A stretch of DNA of 64,000 bases from Klenkia sesuvii (GCF_037083825.1 NZ_JBAPLU010000009.1:1-64000), one strand, 5' to 3'. Counted from the stretch's first letter, positions 43,901 to 52,497 are shown. Program-made: numbers and translations. Notes: generated by a model from the letters alone, not told the origin.

Positions 43901-44763
43901 CCGGGGCCCGCGTCGTCGCCGCCCTCGACCGGGCCGCAGGGAGCGATCTGGTCGCCGTGCGAGCCGCCGAGCAGGCGCGACGGATGCACGCGGGTTTGCT
44001 GCTGCTGCACGTCTCACCGTGGGTGGTCGAGGACGACCGGGGTCCGGTGCTGCGCGACCTGGCTGCGGCCACGGAGCTGGCGATGCGCGTGGTGGCCGAC
44101 CAGCTCGTCGCGGCCGGGGCCGGGCGGGACGAGCTCGAGGTGGCCTGGCGGGTCTGCTCCGGTGAGCCGGCGGAGATGCTGGTGGCAGCGGCCGGCGGCG
44201 CCCGGATGGTGGTCGCCGGCAGACGCTCCGGTCGGGCCCCGGGGATGCTCCTGCTCGGATCCGTCGGCGCCGCCCTGCGGGAGCGCTGCCCGGTGCCGTT
44301 GCTCCTCGTGCCGACCTCCCCCGAGGTCGTGCCCGTGGGTGCACCCGGTCCGGTGGTGCTCGGCCTGGACGGGCGGCCCGACTCCGCCGGCGTCGTGGAC
44401 GCCGCCTTCGCCGAAGCGGACCGACGGGGCGCCCCGTTGCTCGCCGTGCACGTCTGGGAGCAGCCCGCCCCCAGCTCGGCATGGCTGCACCCCGACGGCC
44501 CGTTGCACTTGTCCACCGCGGCGGAGGACGAGACCCGGTTGACCGCCGAGATCCTGGCCGGCCACCGCGCGCGCCACCCCGACGTCGATGTCCGTGCCGT
44601 CGTGCGGCACGGATCCGTCGCCGACTCCCTGCTGGGCGCAGCTACCTCGGCCCAGCTCCTGGTGGTCGGTCGCCGACCGCGCCGCGACCGGGGGCACCGG
44701 GGAACCGGGGCCGTGCTGGGCCGGCGAACCCCGTGCCCCTTGCTCGTGCAGCCGGTGGGCTGA
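43897..44763 (+). CDS. Tandem universal stress protein-like protein
   Basis: 288 residues in two Usp-like halves. The first (about 1-135) has RMVVAGRRSGRAPGMLLLGS-VGAALRERCPVPLLLV. The second (about 145-285) has VVLGLDGRPDSAGVVDAAFA and QLLVVGRRPRRDRGHRGTGA-VLGRRTPCPLLV. The Gly-rich ATP motif is weakened, so nucleotide binding is uncertain. The GTG at 43897 (GTGA overlap) is preferred over the GTG at 43876, which would overlap by 25 bp. Confidence 0.8.
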   Translation: MTGARVVAALDRAAGSDLVAVRAAEQARRMHAGLLLLHVSPWVVEDDRGPVLRDLAAATELAMRVVADQLVAAGAGRDELEVAWRVCSGEPAEMLVAAAGGARMVVAGRRSGRAPGMLLLGSVGAALRERCPVPLLLVPTSPEVVPVGAPGPVVLGLDGRPDSAGVVDAAFAEADRRGAPLLAVHVWEQPAPSSAWLHPDGPLHLSTAAEDETRLTAEILAGHRARHPDVDVRAVVRHGSVADSLLGAATSAQLLVVGRRPRRDRGHRGTGAVLGRRTPCPLLVQPVG

Positions 44764-44769
44764 GACAGG

Positions 44770-44783
44770 AGGTCCGAGGTCCC
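44770..44783. promoter_or_regulatory. DosR-like box 7
   Basis: AGGTCC-GA-GGTCCC, extended to GGTCCCTGG, 57 bp upstream of the ATG at 44840. Confidence 0.66.
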
Positions 44784-44839
44784 TGGTCACCCCGACCCGA
44801 CCGTCCGAGGATGATCACCACCGCACCGAGGGAGCCGCG

Positions 44840-45049
44840 ATGCCACCACCGGTCGACGCCGGACGGTCCGCACTGGAGACCGCCCTGGCCCAGCTGGCGC
44901 TCGACGCCCGACGACGACGGTTGCTCGCCCACGACGTCACCACTCCGCACCCCGCACGGCTGCTGGCCGCTCGTCGAGGTGCCCGCGCCCAGCACCACCC
45001 GAGGACCGGCCACGGGCGCCCTTCCCCCATCAGCCTCGCACCACGGTGA
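44840..45049 (+). CDS. Small basic hypothetical protein behind a DosR-like box
   Basis: 69 residues: a helical start (SALETALAQLALDARRRRLL) and a His/Arg/Pro-rich tail. The first helix looks genuine, but the tail reads like run-on sequence, so this may be the 5' end of a truncated gene. GAGGGAG lies 5-11 bases before the ATG and DosR-like box 7 is upstream, so it is probably expressed. Its end overlaps the USP fragment on the other strand by 20 bp. Confidence 0.45.
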   Translation: MPPPVDAGRSALETALAQLALDARRRRLLAHDVTTPHPARLLAARRGARAQHHPRTGHGRPSPISLAPR

Positions 45050-45182
45050 CCGGGCAGGGGGCGTGCCGGACGCACTGATCGCTGACCGAACCCAGCATCA
45101 AGCCGGCGAAGCCACCGAGTCCACGCTGACCGACGTCGTCCTGGAGAGCGTCAGGCGCGGGTCGGTCACCGTGCTCGTCCAT
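45030..45182 (-). pseudogene. Universal stress protein, C-terminal remnant
   Basis: The minus frame ends with GQRGLGGFAGLMLGSVSDQC-VRHAPCPVTVVRG, the unmistakable end of a Usp domain. From the ATG at 45182 only about 15 unrelated residues precede it, so the first 100 residues are deleted. DosR-like box 8 lies 99 bp upstream. Confidence 0.7.
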
Positions 45183-45280
45183 GTGCTCGCTCCTGATCTG
45201 GTCGTCCGGCCGACTGCCGACCGTGGTCCCAGGCTCATCGACGTCACGCCCGCCCGGCGGGGTCGGAGGACCTGCGCCGG

Positions 45281-45294
45281 GGGTCGAAGGTCCG
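45281..45294. promoter_or_regulatory. DosR-like box 8 (weak)
   Basis: GGGTCG-AA-GGTCCG. Two arm positions deviate from the consensus. It lies upstream of the USP remnant, so it may be decaying with it. Confidence 0.42.
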
Positions 45295-45321
45295 TGGTCG
45301 GGGACGCGAACGGGATGGGGG

Positions 45322-45663
45322 TCAGCCCTCCGCGGGCGTCCGGTGCGCTCCCAGGACCAGCAGGTCGGCCTCCTCCGAGAGTGCCGCAAGCACGAGGTGG
45401 GGGTCGCCGTCGACCAGCCGGACCCAGGTGCGGCCACGCACGCCGGTGTCGTGCACCGCCGCCGACACCGTGGCCACCAGGTCCCGCTCGCACGCAGACC
45501 GCGCCGCTGAGCTGCCCCCGGTCCAGACCCGCACGGCCACCAACCGGGCATCCCGACGGTCGGCCTCCAGCAGTGCCCACCGCAGAGCGGCACGACTCGC
45601 TGCCGACCGCGAGACACCGCAGGCCAACCACGGACCGGGGTGCGACCACGCCGTCCCGTCCAC
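45322..45663 (-). CDS. Universal stress protein-like, short
   Basis: 113 residues. WLACGVSRSAASRAALRWAL and LLVAVRVW-type segments (ARLVAVRVWTGG) plus ADLLVLGAHRTPAEG cover the first three quarters of a Usp domain. The protein stops before the ATP-binding Gly motif and last strand, so nucleotide binding is unlikely. The GTG at 45663 has GAGGAGG upstream. It is divergent from nitroreductase copy 3 with DosR-like box 9 between them. It could be a C-terminally truncated gene. Confidence 0.6.
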   Translation of the reverse strand: MDGTAWSHPGPWLACGVSRSAASRAALRWALLEADRRDARLVAVRVWTGGSSAARSACERDLVATVSAAVHDTGVRGRTWVRLVDGDPHLVLAALSEEADLLVLGAHRTPAEG

Positions 45664-45718
45664 ATGCCCCTCCTCGTCCCGTCCCCGCAGGCTTCGCCGC
45701 CGCACGCGCCCGGGACCA

Positions 45719-45732
45719 GGGACCCAGGTCCC
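45719..45732. promoter_or_regulatory. DosR-like box 9 (perfect palindrome)
   Basis: GGGACC-CA-GGTCCC: arms fully palindromic. It lies 56 bp from the minus-strand USP start and 79 bp from the plus-strand nitroreductase start, a shared bidirectional site. Confidence 0.75.
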
Positions 45733-45810
45733 GCACGCGACGGTCTCGGGACCCTGCCGTCCCCGGCGCCACCGGCGGAACGTCGGCGTGGACCGACTCG
45801 AGGAGAACCC

Positions 45811-46968
45811 GTGATCACCGAACCCGAGCTGCCCGAGCCCGAGCTGCCCGGACCCGTCGAACTGGCGCGACTGGCCGACGTGGAGGCCGCGGCCGACGCG
45901 GCCCTGCTGGCCCCGTCGGTGCACAACACCCAACCGTGGCTGCTGGTCCTCAACCGGGACCGGATCGACGTCCGTGCCGACCGCAGCCGCCAGCTCCACG
46001 TCCTGGACCCGGCTGGCCGCGACCTGCTCATCAGCGTCGGCGCTGCCGTGCTGAACGCTCGCGCCGAGCTGGCCGCCCGCGGCCACGGAGTCCGGGTCGA
46101 ACGCTTCCCCCACGCTGGCGACCCGGACCTGGCGGCCGTGCTCACGCTGGTCGACGCCCTCCCGGACCCGACGCTGGCACGTCTGGCTGCGCACGTGCGG
46201 TCCAGACGGACCAACCGCCGGGGGTACACCGCTGACCCCGTTCCCCCGACCGTGCTCGACCGGGCGATCGCGGCCGCGGCCGACGAGGACACCCTCGTCG
46301 TGCCCGTGCTGACCGAGGACCAGCACCGGACGGTGGCCCGACTCGCCCAGACCGCCGATGCGGAGCAGAACGCCGATCCCGCCTACCGTCACGAGATCCG
46401 GACCTGGACCAACCGGGACGCCCACCTCGGGGACGGCGTCCCACCGACGGCGGTGCCGAGGGTCGACGGCGGCGCGGAGGACGACGTCCCCCTGCGCGAC
46501 TTCGACACCCGGGGGCAGGGAGCCTTGCCGTCGGCCACCCACGCGGGGCGCACCGGAGCGCTCCTGGTGCTCGCCAGCCACGCCGACGACGAACGGGCGT
46601 GGCTGCGCACCGGGGAGGCGATGGAACGGGTGCTGCTCGAGCTCGCCGCGGACGGGTGGGCGGCCGGACCGCTCAGCCAGATCACCGAGGTGGCCCACAC
46701 CCGCGCCGCGCTGCGCCGCGAGCTGTGCTGGGACGCGCACCCCCAGCTGCTGCTCCGGGTGGGTCGCGCCGTGCCGACCACCGGGAGCCCGCGGCGCGGA
46801 CGGGACGAGGTGGTCCACGGCAGCACGCGACCGGGTCCCGGCCCGGCCCAGCGACTGCCCGCCAGCCCGACGGGATGGCCGGCCGCCGGCGCCGCCCGCG
46901 CGGCCCAGGAAGTGCCCGGGCACCGCGTCCCGGTCCCCGACGGCCGCGGAGGGACGACGTGGGTGTGA
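45811..46968 (+). CDS. Acg-family nitroreductase-fold flavoprotein (copy 3)
   Basis: 385 residues, the longest and most complete of the three. DAALLAPSVHNTQPWLLVLN, VRADRSRQLHVLDPAGRDLL, RSRRTNRRGYTADPVPPTVL, HEIRTWTNRDAHLGDGVPPT and LSQITEVAHTRAALRRELCW-DAHPQLLLRVGR align with Rv2032/Acg proteins. A Pro/Gly/Arg-rich tail of about 50 residues (after about 335) is extra. AGGAGA precedes the GTG. DosR-like box 9 is 79 bp upstream. Confidence 0.84.
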   Translation: MITEPELPEPELPGPVELARLADVEAAADAALLAPSVHNTQPWLLVLNRDRIDVRADRSRQLHVLDPAGRDLLISVGAAVLNARAELAARGHGVRVERFPHAGDPDLAAVLTLVDALPDPTLARLAAHVRSRRTNRRGYTADPVPPTVLDRAIAAAADEDTLVVPVLTEDQHRTVARLAQTADAEQNADPAYRHEIRTWTNRDAHLGDGVPPTAVPRVDGGAEDDVPLRDFDTRGQGALPSATHAGRTGALLVLASHADDERAWLRTGEAMERVLLELAADGWAAGPLSQITEVAHTRAALRRELCWDAHPQLLLRVGRAVPTTGSPRRGRDEVVHGSTRPGPGPAQRLPASPTGWPAAGAARAAQEVPGHRVPVPDGRGGTTWV

Positions 46969-46998
46969 CCGCTGGCCCGTCGACCACGTGAGGTCCGG

Positions 46999-47862
46999 AT
47001 GCCGACCGGCTGGGCGCTGACCTGGACCAAGCGGCACCCCGCGACGGCCTTCACCGTGCTCGCGCTGCTGCTCTCGTGGGCGGCGTGGCTGCCGCTGCTC
47101 GCGCAGACGCAGGGCTGGGTGGAGGGTTCGCCCGCGTCCGCACTCCATCTGCTGGGCAGCCTCGGGCCTGCTGGTGCCGCGATCCTGGTGACCGGGGCGA
47201 CCCGCGGGAGGCACGGCCTTGCCGAGCTGGCCCGCCGGCTGACTGCCTGGCGGGCGCGCGGCCGGGCGTGGGCATTCGCCCTGGTCGTGCCGCCGGGGCT
47301 GCTCGTGGTCGCCGCGATCGCGTCGACGCTGGCGGGCGGCGGGGCTCCCAGCGATGTCGACTGGTCGGCGTTCGGCCGCTCGGAGGAGTTCGCCAGCCTC
47401 CCCCTGGTTGTCTTCTGGCTGGCCAACCTAACCTTCTTCGGCTTCGGCGAGGAGATCGGCTGGCGCGGCTTCCTCCAGCCCGAGTTGGAGCGGCGCCGCC
47501 CACGGGTGCTCGCCGCCAACCTGGTGGCGGTCGTCTGGGCGCTGTGGCACCTCCCCCTGTTCGGCATCACCCCGAGCTACCGAGCGATGCCCGCACTCGG
47601 CTTCGTCGGTTTCGCCGCCAGCATCTGGGTGGCGTCCTGGATCTTCGCCTGGCTGCTGCAGATCGGCCGGGGCAGCCTGCTGGTCGTCGCGGTCTTCCAT
47701 GCCTGGTTCGACATCTCGACCACGTCGCCCCTCGGACCGGGCCTGCTGCCGACGGCGATGGGGGCAGGAACCACGCTCATCGGCTTGCTCGTGCTCCGGC
47801 ACCTGCTGAACGCCGACCAGGTGGGGCACCCGGGTCCGGCGACCGAGCGGACCGGCTCCTGA
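46999..47862 (+). CDS. CPBP-family intramembrane metalloprotease (Abi)
   Basis: 287 residues, about 7-8 spans. The glutamate pair motif FGEEIGWRGFLQPELERRRP, the second motif WALWHLPLF and the third HAWFDIS are the three CAAX-protease/bacteriocin-processing motifs that build the metal site inside the membrane. Substrates in actinobacteria are unknown. It starts 30 bp after the nitroreductase stop, but no DosR-like box is seen just before it. Confidence 0.88.
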   Translation: MPTGWALTWTKRHPATAFTVLALLLSWAAWLPLLAQTQGWVEGSPASALHLLGSLGPAGAAILVTGATRGRHGLAELARRLTAWRARGRAWAFALVVPPGLLVVAAIASTLAGGGAPSDVDWSAFGRSEEFASLPLVVFWLANLTFFGFGEEIGWRGFLQPELERRRPRVLAANLVAVVWALWHLPLFGITPSYRAMPALGFVGFAASIWVASWIFAWLLQIGRGSLLVVAVFHAWFDISTTSPLGPGLLPTAMGAGTTLIGLLVLRHLLNADQVGHPGPATERTGS

Positions 47863-47877
47863 CGGCCCTCCGGGCCG
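47863..47877. terminator. Small hairpin between convergent genes
   Basis: CGGCCC-TCC-GGGCCG immediately after the CPBP stop. Only 6 bp of stem, so a weak prediction. Confidence 0.3.
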
Positions 47878-47916
47878 GCGACCCCGACTGGACCGCCGGC
47901 GTCCGCGTCGATCCCC

Positions 47917-48219
47917 TCAGGCCTGCCACACGACCAGGACGACGATCGTCCCGACCAGGGTCAGGGCCGACAGCACCATCCCCACCGTGGCCTGGCCACG
48001 GCCGCCGTCGGTCGCCGGGGTCCTCGTCGCGCCCCGCAGCGCTGCCCATCCCAGTGCGAGACCCACCACTGCAGCCACGATGCTCACCGGCGTGAGGACG
48101 GGCGCCAGGGGCGCAGAGACCACGGACACGATGCCCAGCACCATGGCCGCGATCGCTTTCCCCTTGCCCGGCGCCGAGGACGACCGGACGTCTGCTCCGC
48201 CTTGCCTCGATGTGTTCAT
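47917..48219 (-). CDS. Small two-span membrane protein (DUF4190-like)
   Basis: 100 residues: a polar N-terminus (about 1-20), then GKAIAAMVLGIVSVVSAPLA-PVLTPVSIVAAVVGLALGWA, and a second hydrophobic segment QATVGMVLSALTLVGTIVVL. The repeated small-residue-rich AxxxMVLGIxS/MVLSALTL arrangement resembles DUF4190 proteins. The role is unknown. It stands alone on the minus strand between convergent CPBP and the hydrolase gene. Confidence 0.6.
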   Translation of the reverse strand: MNTSRQGGADVRSSSAPGKGKAIAAMVLGIVSVVSAPLAPVLTPVSIVAAVVGLALGWAALRGATRTPATDGGRGQATVGMVLSALTLVGTIVVLVVWQA

Positions 48220-48330
48220 GCACCCCGACGGTAGGCGTCGTCCGGGATCGTGTCGAAGCCGGCAGTGCGCCGTCCGGCGCGGTCGAGCGGAGCCGGGTGA
48301 TCGGGCGCCCGAGGTCAGGGGGCGCGTCGG

Positions 48331-49035
48331 TCACCCTGCCCCGCGCAGGTGGACGTCGAAGAACGCCAGGATCCGCTGCTTGGCGTCGGCCGCCGATGCG
48401 TGGTCGTAGCCGACCCCGGCCACCTTCATCATCGGCGTCAGCGGCGACGCGGCCGCCAGCCGGTTGATGAAGCCGTGCCGGGCCCGCGGGTACTCGTGGA
48501 CGTCGGCGGTCACCCCTGCGGCGTCGGCGGCCGCGCGGAGCTTCGTCGCCGCACCCGGCAGGCTGGTGTCCCGCCCACCGAAGCTGGCCACCACCGCGCA
48601 GGCGCCGGCGAGGACGTCGGCGACGTCGTCGGGGACCTGCCCGTAGTTCACTCCCGCCGCCGACCAACCGGGCCGGCCGGCCAGCAGGAGGGCGAACCCG
48701 CCCCCCATGCAGTAGCCGATGACCCCGACCACCCCGGTGCAGCGGTCGTCGGCGGCCAGCGCCGAGCGGGCGGCCTCCAGCTGGTCGAAGACCGGGCCCT
48801 GCCGTCGGGCCAGCTGGGCGAACGTGCCCTTGAGGCACCGCACCGCCGACCTACCGCCGTAGAGGTCGGGCATGACGACGACGTAGCCGGCGGCGGCCAG
48901 CCAGTCGGCCTGCTCGTGCATGTCGTCCCCCGGTCCGAAGGCGTCGTGCACCAGCACGACACCCGGCCAGGGACCGGGCCGGTCGGAGGTGGGCACGGGG
49001 ACGGCGAGGTAACAGGCTCGGTCTGCGGTGGTCAT
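48331..49035 (-). CDS. Dienelactone hydrolase-family protein
   Basis: 234 residues, alpha/beta hydrolase. GVVLVHDAFGPGDDMHEQAD, the nucleophile elbow GVIGYCMGGGFALLLAG with Cys, the Asp region SFGGRDTSLPG and the His in YPRARHGFINR give the Cys-Asp-His triad of dienelactone hydrolases. The physiological substrate need not be a dienelactone. The ATG is 50 bp from the MFS gene that lies upstream in the same direction. Confidence 0.85.
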   Translation of the reverse strand: MTTADRACYLAVPVPTSDRPGPWPGVVLVHDAFGPGDDMHEQADWLAAAGYVVVMPDLYGGRSAVRCLKGTFAQLARRQGPVFDQLEAARSALAADDRCTGVVGVIGYCMGGGFALLLAGRPGWSAAGVNYGQVPDDVADVLAGACAVVASFGGRDTSLPGAATKLRAAADAAGVTADVHEYPRARHGFINRLAAASPLTPMMKVAGVGYDHASAADAKQRILAFFDVHLRGAG

Positions 49036-49085
49036 GGGCCGATCGTGCTCCTGGGCGGTGGAAGGCGCCGGTCAGCGGTCATCGG

Positions 49086-50546
49086 TCAGTGGTCGTCGGT
49101 GGCGCGGGAGTCGGTCAGGGACAGGGCGCCGTAGGTGGCCACCACCCCGACGACACCGGCCAGCAGCAGGTAGGTGGCCCGCTCACCGCTGAAGAACGAG
49201 TGCACGAGGTCGGAGGTCCAGACCCCGGCGGGCAGCGTCGAGGTGACCAGCGCGGCGATCATCGTGCCGACGACGGCGGTGCCCAGGCTGCTGCCGACCT
49301 CCTGGGCGGTGTCGTTGAGCGCGGCGCCGATCGAGGTGCGGTTGGCCGGCATCGCCTCGACCAGGGCCACGGCGCAGATGGTCATGATCGTGCGCAGCCC
49401 GACGGTGAGCACGACCATCGAGACCGCGATGGCGGCGTATCCGTGCTCGACGCCCCAGGCCATGCCCAGCAGCGACACCGTCAGCAGGCCGGCGCCGACC
49501 AGGCAGGCGGTGCGGTGCCCGAACCGGCCGGCCAGCCACTCGGCGACCGGGGTCGCGGCGAGCATCGTGACGATCACCGGCAGGTTGGCCAGCCCGGCCT
49601 TGACCGGGCTCCAGCCGTAGGCGTACTGGAAGTGCAGGATCAGCCCGAACAGGACGCTGGCCATCGTGATCGACGCGGCCATCTGGGTGATCGCGGCGCC
49701 GCGGGCGGGGCCGGCGGCGAACAGGCCCAGGTCGAGTATGGGGAACTCCGTGGCGCGCTCGTGCCGCACGAACCAGGTGCCGGCGACCACGGCGCCCAGC
49801 GCAGCGGCGAAGGTGATCGGGGACAGCCAGCCGTGCTCGACGCCGCTGGTGAGGGCGTAGCAGCCCAGCCCGACGGCGGTGATGGTGAGCACGGCCCCGG
49901 GTAGGTCGAGCGGGTCGCTCGTGAGGTCCTCGCGCCGGTCGGCGGGCACGCCGAACCGGACGCCGACCCAGGCGACGAGCGCGACCGGGGCGTTGACCAG
50001 CAGCAGCCAGGTCCAGTGGACGTGGGCCAGGGCGGTGCCGCCGAGCAGCGGGCCGAGCACGAAGCCGGACATGCCGACGACCATCACCACGGTGATGGCC
50101 CGCATGCGCAGCTTCTCCTCGGCGAAGAGCCGGAAGACCAGCGACATGGTCACCGGGGCCATCGCGGCGGCGGCCAGCCCGAGGGCGGCGCGCAGGGCGA
50201 TCAGCTCCCCCGTCGTCCCGACGAGCACGGCGGCGAGGCTGACGACGCCGAAGGCGCCGAGGCCGGTGAGCAGCACGCGCCGTCGTCCGAGACGGTCGGC
50301 GGCCGACCCGGCGGTGAGCAGCATCCCGCCGAAGGTGAGGGAGTAGGCCCCGGTGACCCACTGCAGGGCGGTGGTGCCGCTGCCGAGGTCCCGGCCGATG
50401 GTGGGCAACGCGATGGTGAGCAGCGTGTTGTCGACCATCTCGACGAAGAAGGCCAGGCAGAGGGCGGCCAGTGGCAGCGCCGCGGCGCGCAGCGACGGGT
50501 ACGTCGACGCGGCGGCGGTGCGGCCGGGTGCGCTCGTGGTGGGCAA
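49086..50546 (-). CDS. MFS multidrug exporter, DHA2 (14-span) type
   Basis: 486 residues, about 14 spans. VEMVDNTLLTIALPTIGRDL (span 1, motif D1), WVTGAYSLTFGGMLLTAGSA-ADRLGRRRVLL (motif A), and GPLLGGTALAHVHWTWLLLV-NAP (motif C) define the DHA2 drug:H+ antiporters. A TTG start at 50546 is chosen: GGGAGG lies 5 bases upstream and no ATG/GTG fits. Its promoter region contains three GAAC-N3-GTTC palindromes shared with the divergent TetR gene, so it is very probably TetR-repressed and drug-inducible. Confidence 0.87.
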   Translation of the reverse strand: MPTTSAPGRTAAASTYPSLRAAALPLAALCLAFFVEMVDNTLLTIALPTIGRDLGSGTTALQWVTGAYSLTFGGMLLTAGSAADRLGRRRVLLTGLGAFGVVSLAAVLVGTTGELIALRAALGLAAAAMAPVTMSLVFRLFAEEKLRMRAITVVMVVGMSGFVLGPLLGGTALAHVHWTWLLLVNAPVALVAWVGVRFGVPADRREDLTSDPLDLPGAVLTITAVGLGCYALTSGVEHGWLSPITFAAALGAVVAGTWFVRHERATEFPILDLGLFAAGPARGAAITQMAASITMASVLFGLILHFQYAYGWSPVKAGLANLPVIVTMLAATPVAEWLAGRFGHRTACLVGAGLLTVSLLGMAWGVEHGYAAIAVSMVVLTVGLRTIMTICAVALVEAMPANRTSIGAALNDTAQEVGSSLGTAVVGTMIAALVTSTLPAGVWTSDLVHSFFSGERATYLLLAGVVGVVATYGALSLTDSRATDDH

Positions 50547-50561
50547 GGAGACCTCCCAGAG

Positions 50562-50613
50562 GATCGAACAGCGTTCGATCGTCGAACGCCGTTCGAAAGA
50601 TAGAACGCCGTTC
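50562..50613. promoter_or_regulatory. TetR operator: three GAAC-N3-GTTC palindromes
   Basis: GATCGAAC-AGC-GTTCGATC (50562-50580), TCGAAC-GCC-GTTCGA (50582-50596) and GAAC-GCC-GTTC (50603-50613), with centres 18 and 19 bp apart. They fill the 81-bp gap between the divergent MFS and TetR genes, and the AT-richer text marks the promoters. Confidence 0.82.
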
Positions 50614-50627
50614 GATAGAGTGCAAGC

Positions 50628-51350
50628 ATGAGTGACCGACCCGCTGCACCCGCCCGGCGCGGGGCGCAGCGCCGACGGATGGCCCACTCCCTGGAGACCG
50701 TGCTCACCGAGGCGGTCGCCCTGCTGGACGAGGGGGGTGAACCGGCCCTCACGTTCCGGGCCCTCGCCACCCGGCTCGGCGGCGGCGCCGCGAGCATCTA
50801 CTGGTACGTGGCCAACCGTGACGAGCTGCTCGACCGGGCCACCGACGAGGTCATGCGCCAGCTGCTCGAGCACACCGCCGACCTGGTCGACGGCCCCGAC
50901 CCGGTGGCCGACCTGCGCGCGCTGTCGCTGGCCCTGTTCGACGAGATGCGGCGACGGCCGTGGTTCGGCTCCTACATGCTGCGCAACACCGGTCTGCAAC
51001 CCCACTCGATGCTGATGTTCGACCGCATCGGCCAGCAGCTGATGCGCCTGGACCTCACCCCGCGCCAGCGGTTCCACGCGGCGTCCTCGCTGGTGAGCTA
51101 CATCGTGGGCGTCGCCGCCGACCTGGCGCAGCCGCCGCCGAAGGAGTTCCTGGACAGCGGCCTGGAGCCTGCCGAGTTCCTGGCGCTCTACGCCGACCGG
51201 TGGCGGGCATTGGACCCCGAGGACCACCCGTTCGCCCACCACGTGGCCGACGAGTTCGCCGGCCACGACGACGAGGACGTCTTCCGCTCCGGGCTGGACC
51301 TGCTGCTGGCGGGCATCCAGGTGCAGGCCGGCGAGCGCGGCCGAGGATGA
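50628..51350 (+). CDS. TetR-family transcriptional repressor
   Basis: 240 residues. The N-terminal HTH (about 20-65) reads TVLTEAVALLDEGGEPALTF-RALATRLGGGAASIYWYVAN-RDELLDRAT. The GAxSIYWYV recognition helix is as in TetR(D)/TetR_C-type regulators. The C-terminal ligand domain follows, with LRALSLALFDEMRRRPWFGS and the TetR_C helices. It is divergent from the MFS pump with three operator palindromes between. The lycopene cyclase gene starts in its stop codon (ATGA), so that gene is co-transcribed. Confidence 0.88.
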   Translation: MSDRPAAPARRGAQRRRMAHSLETVLTEAVALLDEGGEPALTFRALATRLGGGAASIYWYVANRDELLDRATDEVMRQLLEHTADLVDGPDPVADLRALSLALFDEMRRRPWFGSYMLRNTGLQPHSMLMFDRIGQQLMRLDLTPRQRFHAASSLVSYIVGVAADLAQPPPKEFLDSGLEPAEFLALYADRWRALDPEDHPFAHHVADEFAGHDDEDVFRSGLDLLLAGIQVQAGERGRG

Positions 51351-52495
51351 CCTCCCCCCGCTGGGACGTCGTCGTCGCCGGAGCCGGTCCGGCCGGTCTG
51401 GCGGTCGCCGCGGCCTGCGCCGACCGGGGCCTGTCGGTGGCCGTCGTCGCGCCGTCGACCCGACCCTGGACGCACACCTACGGCCTGTGGGCCGACGAGC
51501 TCGCCACCGCCGAGACCACCCTGCTCGGCGGGGCGGCCGCAGGCGCGCGGTACCCCACGACGCTGGTGCGCACCGGCGCCGGCGACCACGACCTGCGCCG
51601 GCCCTACGCCCGGCTGGACAACGAGCTGGTGCACGCCACCCTGCTGGAGCGGGTGCGCGCCGCCGGCGGTGAGCTGGTCACCGGCCGGGTCGGGCAGGTC
51701 CGCGACGGCCGGGTCGCCGTCCTCGACGACGGTGCCGAGCTGACCGGCACGGTCGTCGTCGACGCCCGCGGCGGAGGCCCGGGCACCGCCCAGCAACGGG
51801 CCTGGGGCGAGCGGGTCGCGGGCCCCGTGCCCGACGTCGTCCCGGTGGGCGGCGCCCTGCTCATGGACTGGACGGCGCTGCGCGACCCGGCCGACCCGCG
51901 GCCGCCTGCCTTCCTCTACGGCATGGGCCTGGACGACGGCACGGTGCTGCTGGAGGCCACCTCCCTGGCCGGGCGACCACCGGTCCCGCTGCCCGCCCTG
52001 CGCGACCGTCTGCACGCCCACCTCGCCCGGCACGGACTGCGCAGCGTGGGCGAACCCGAGAAGGTGGCCATCCCGCTCGACGCCCGCGCCACCGGCACCG
52101 GCGGGGTGCCCGTGGGCGCGGCGGCCGGGCGGGTGCACCCCGCGACCGGCTACAGCGTCGCGAGCTCGCTGCGGCTGGGTCCGGTGGTCGCCGACGCGGT
52201 CGTGGGCGGGGCGGGACCGGCCGAGGTGGCGGCCCTGGTCCGCTCCCGCCGACGCCGGGCGACCCTCGGCCTGCTCGGCATCGGCCGCGAGGTGCTCCTG
52301 GGGCTGGACGAGGCCGCCACCGACAGGTTCTTCCAGGCCTTCTTCACGCTGCCGTCGCGGGCGTGGGCGGCCTACCTCGACGTCGACAGCTCCCCCGCCG
52401 CGGTGGCGGCGGCGATGCTGCGCGTGGCGGCGGCCCTGCCCGCCGCGGGCAGGCGCACCCTCCTGACCGGGGTGGTCCGCGCGCTGCGCAGCTGA
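51347..52495 (+). CDS. crtL: Lycopene cyclase (FAD-dependent CrtL family)
   Basis: 382 residues. The Rossmann motif VVVAGAGPAGLAVAAACADR, TYGLWADEL, PYARLDNELVHATLLERV, VVDARGGG, GGALLMDWT, FLYGMGLDDGTVLLEATSLA and GAAAGRVHPATGYSVASSLR are the ordered conserved blocks of CrtL/CrtY-type lycopene cyclases, which close beta- or epsilon-rings on lycopene at the membrane. No other carotenoid gene is adjacent. The coupling to a TetR drug-type repressor is unusual and suggests that pigment end-groups and efflux are co-regulated here. Confidence 0.87.
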   Translation: MTSPRWDVVVAGAGPAGLAVAAACADRGLSVAVVAPSTRPWTHTYGLWADELATAETTLLGGAAAGARYPTTLVRTGAGDHDLRRPYARLDNELVHATLLERVRAAGGELVTGRVGQVRDGRVAVLDDGAELTGTVVVDARGGGPGTAQQRAWGERVAGPVPDVVPVGGALLMDWTALRDPADPRPPAFLYGMGLDDGTVLLEATSLAGRPPVPLPALRDRLHAHLARHGLRSVGEPEKVAIPLDARATGTGGVPVGAAAGRVHPATGYSVASSLRLGPVVADAVVGGAGPAEVAALVRSRRRRATLGLLGIGREVLLGLDEAATDRFFQAFFTLPSRAWAAYLDVDSSPAAVAAAMLRVAAALPAAGRRTLLTGVVRALRS

Positions 52496-52497
52496 CG

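Noticed and set aside
45322..47214. A 630-codon minus-strand frame containing the USP at 45663
   Set aside because: Only the last 113 codons look like a protein family and have a ribosome-binding site; the rest is antisense to nitroreductase copy 3 and CPBP.
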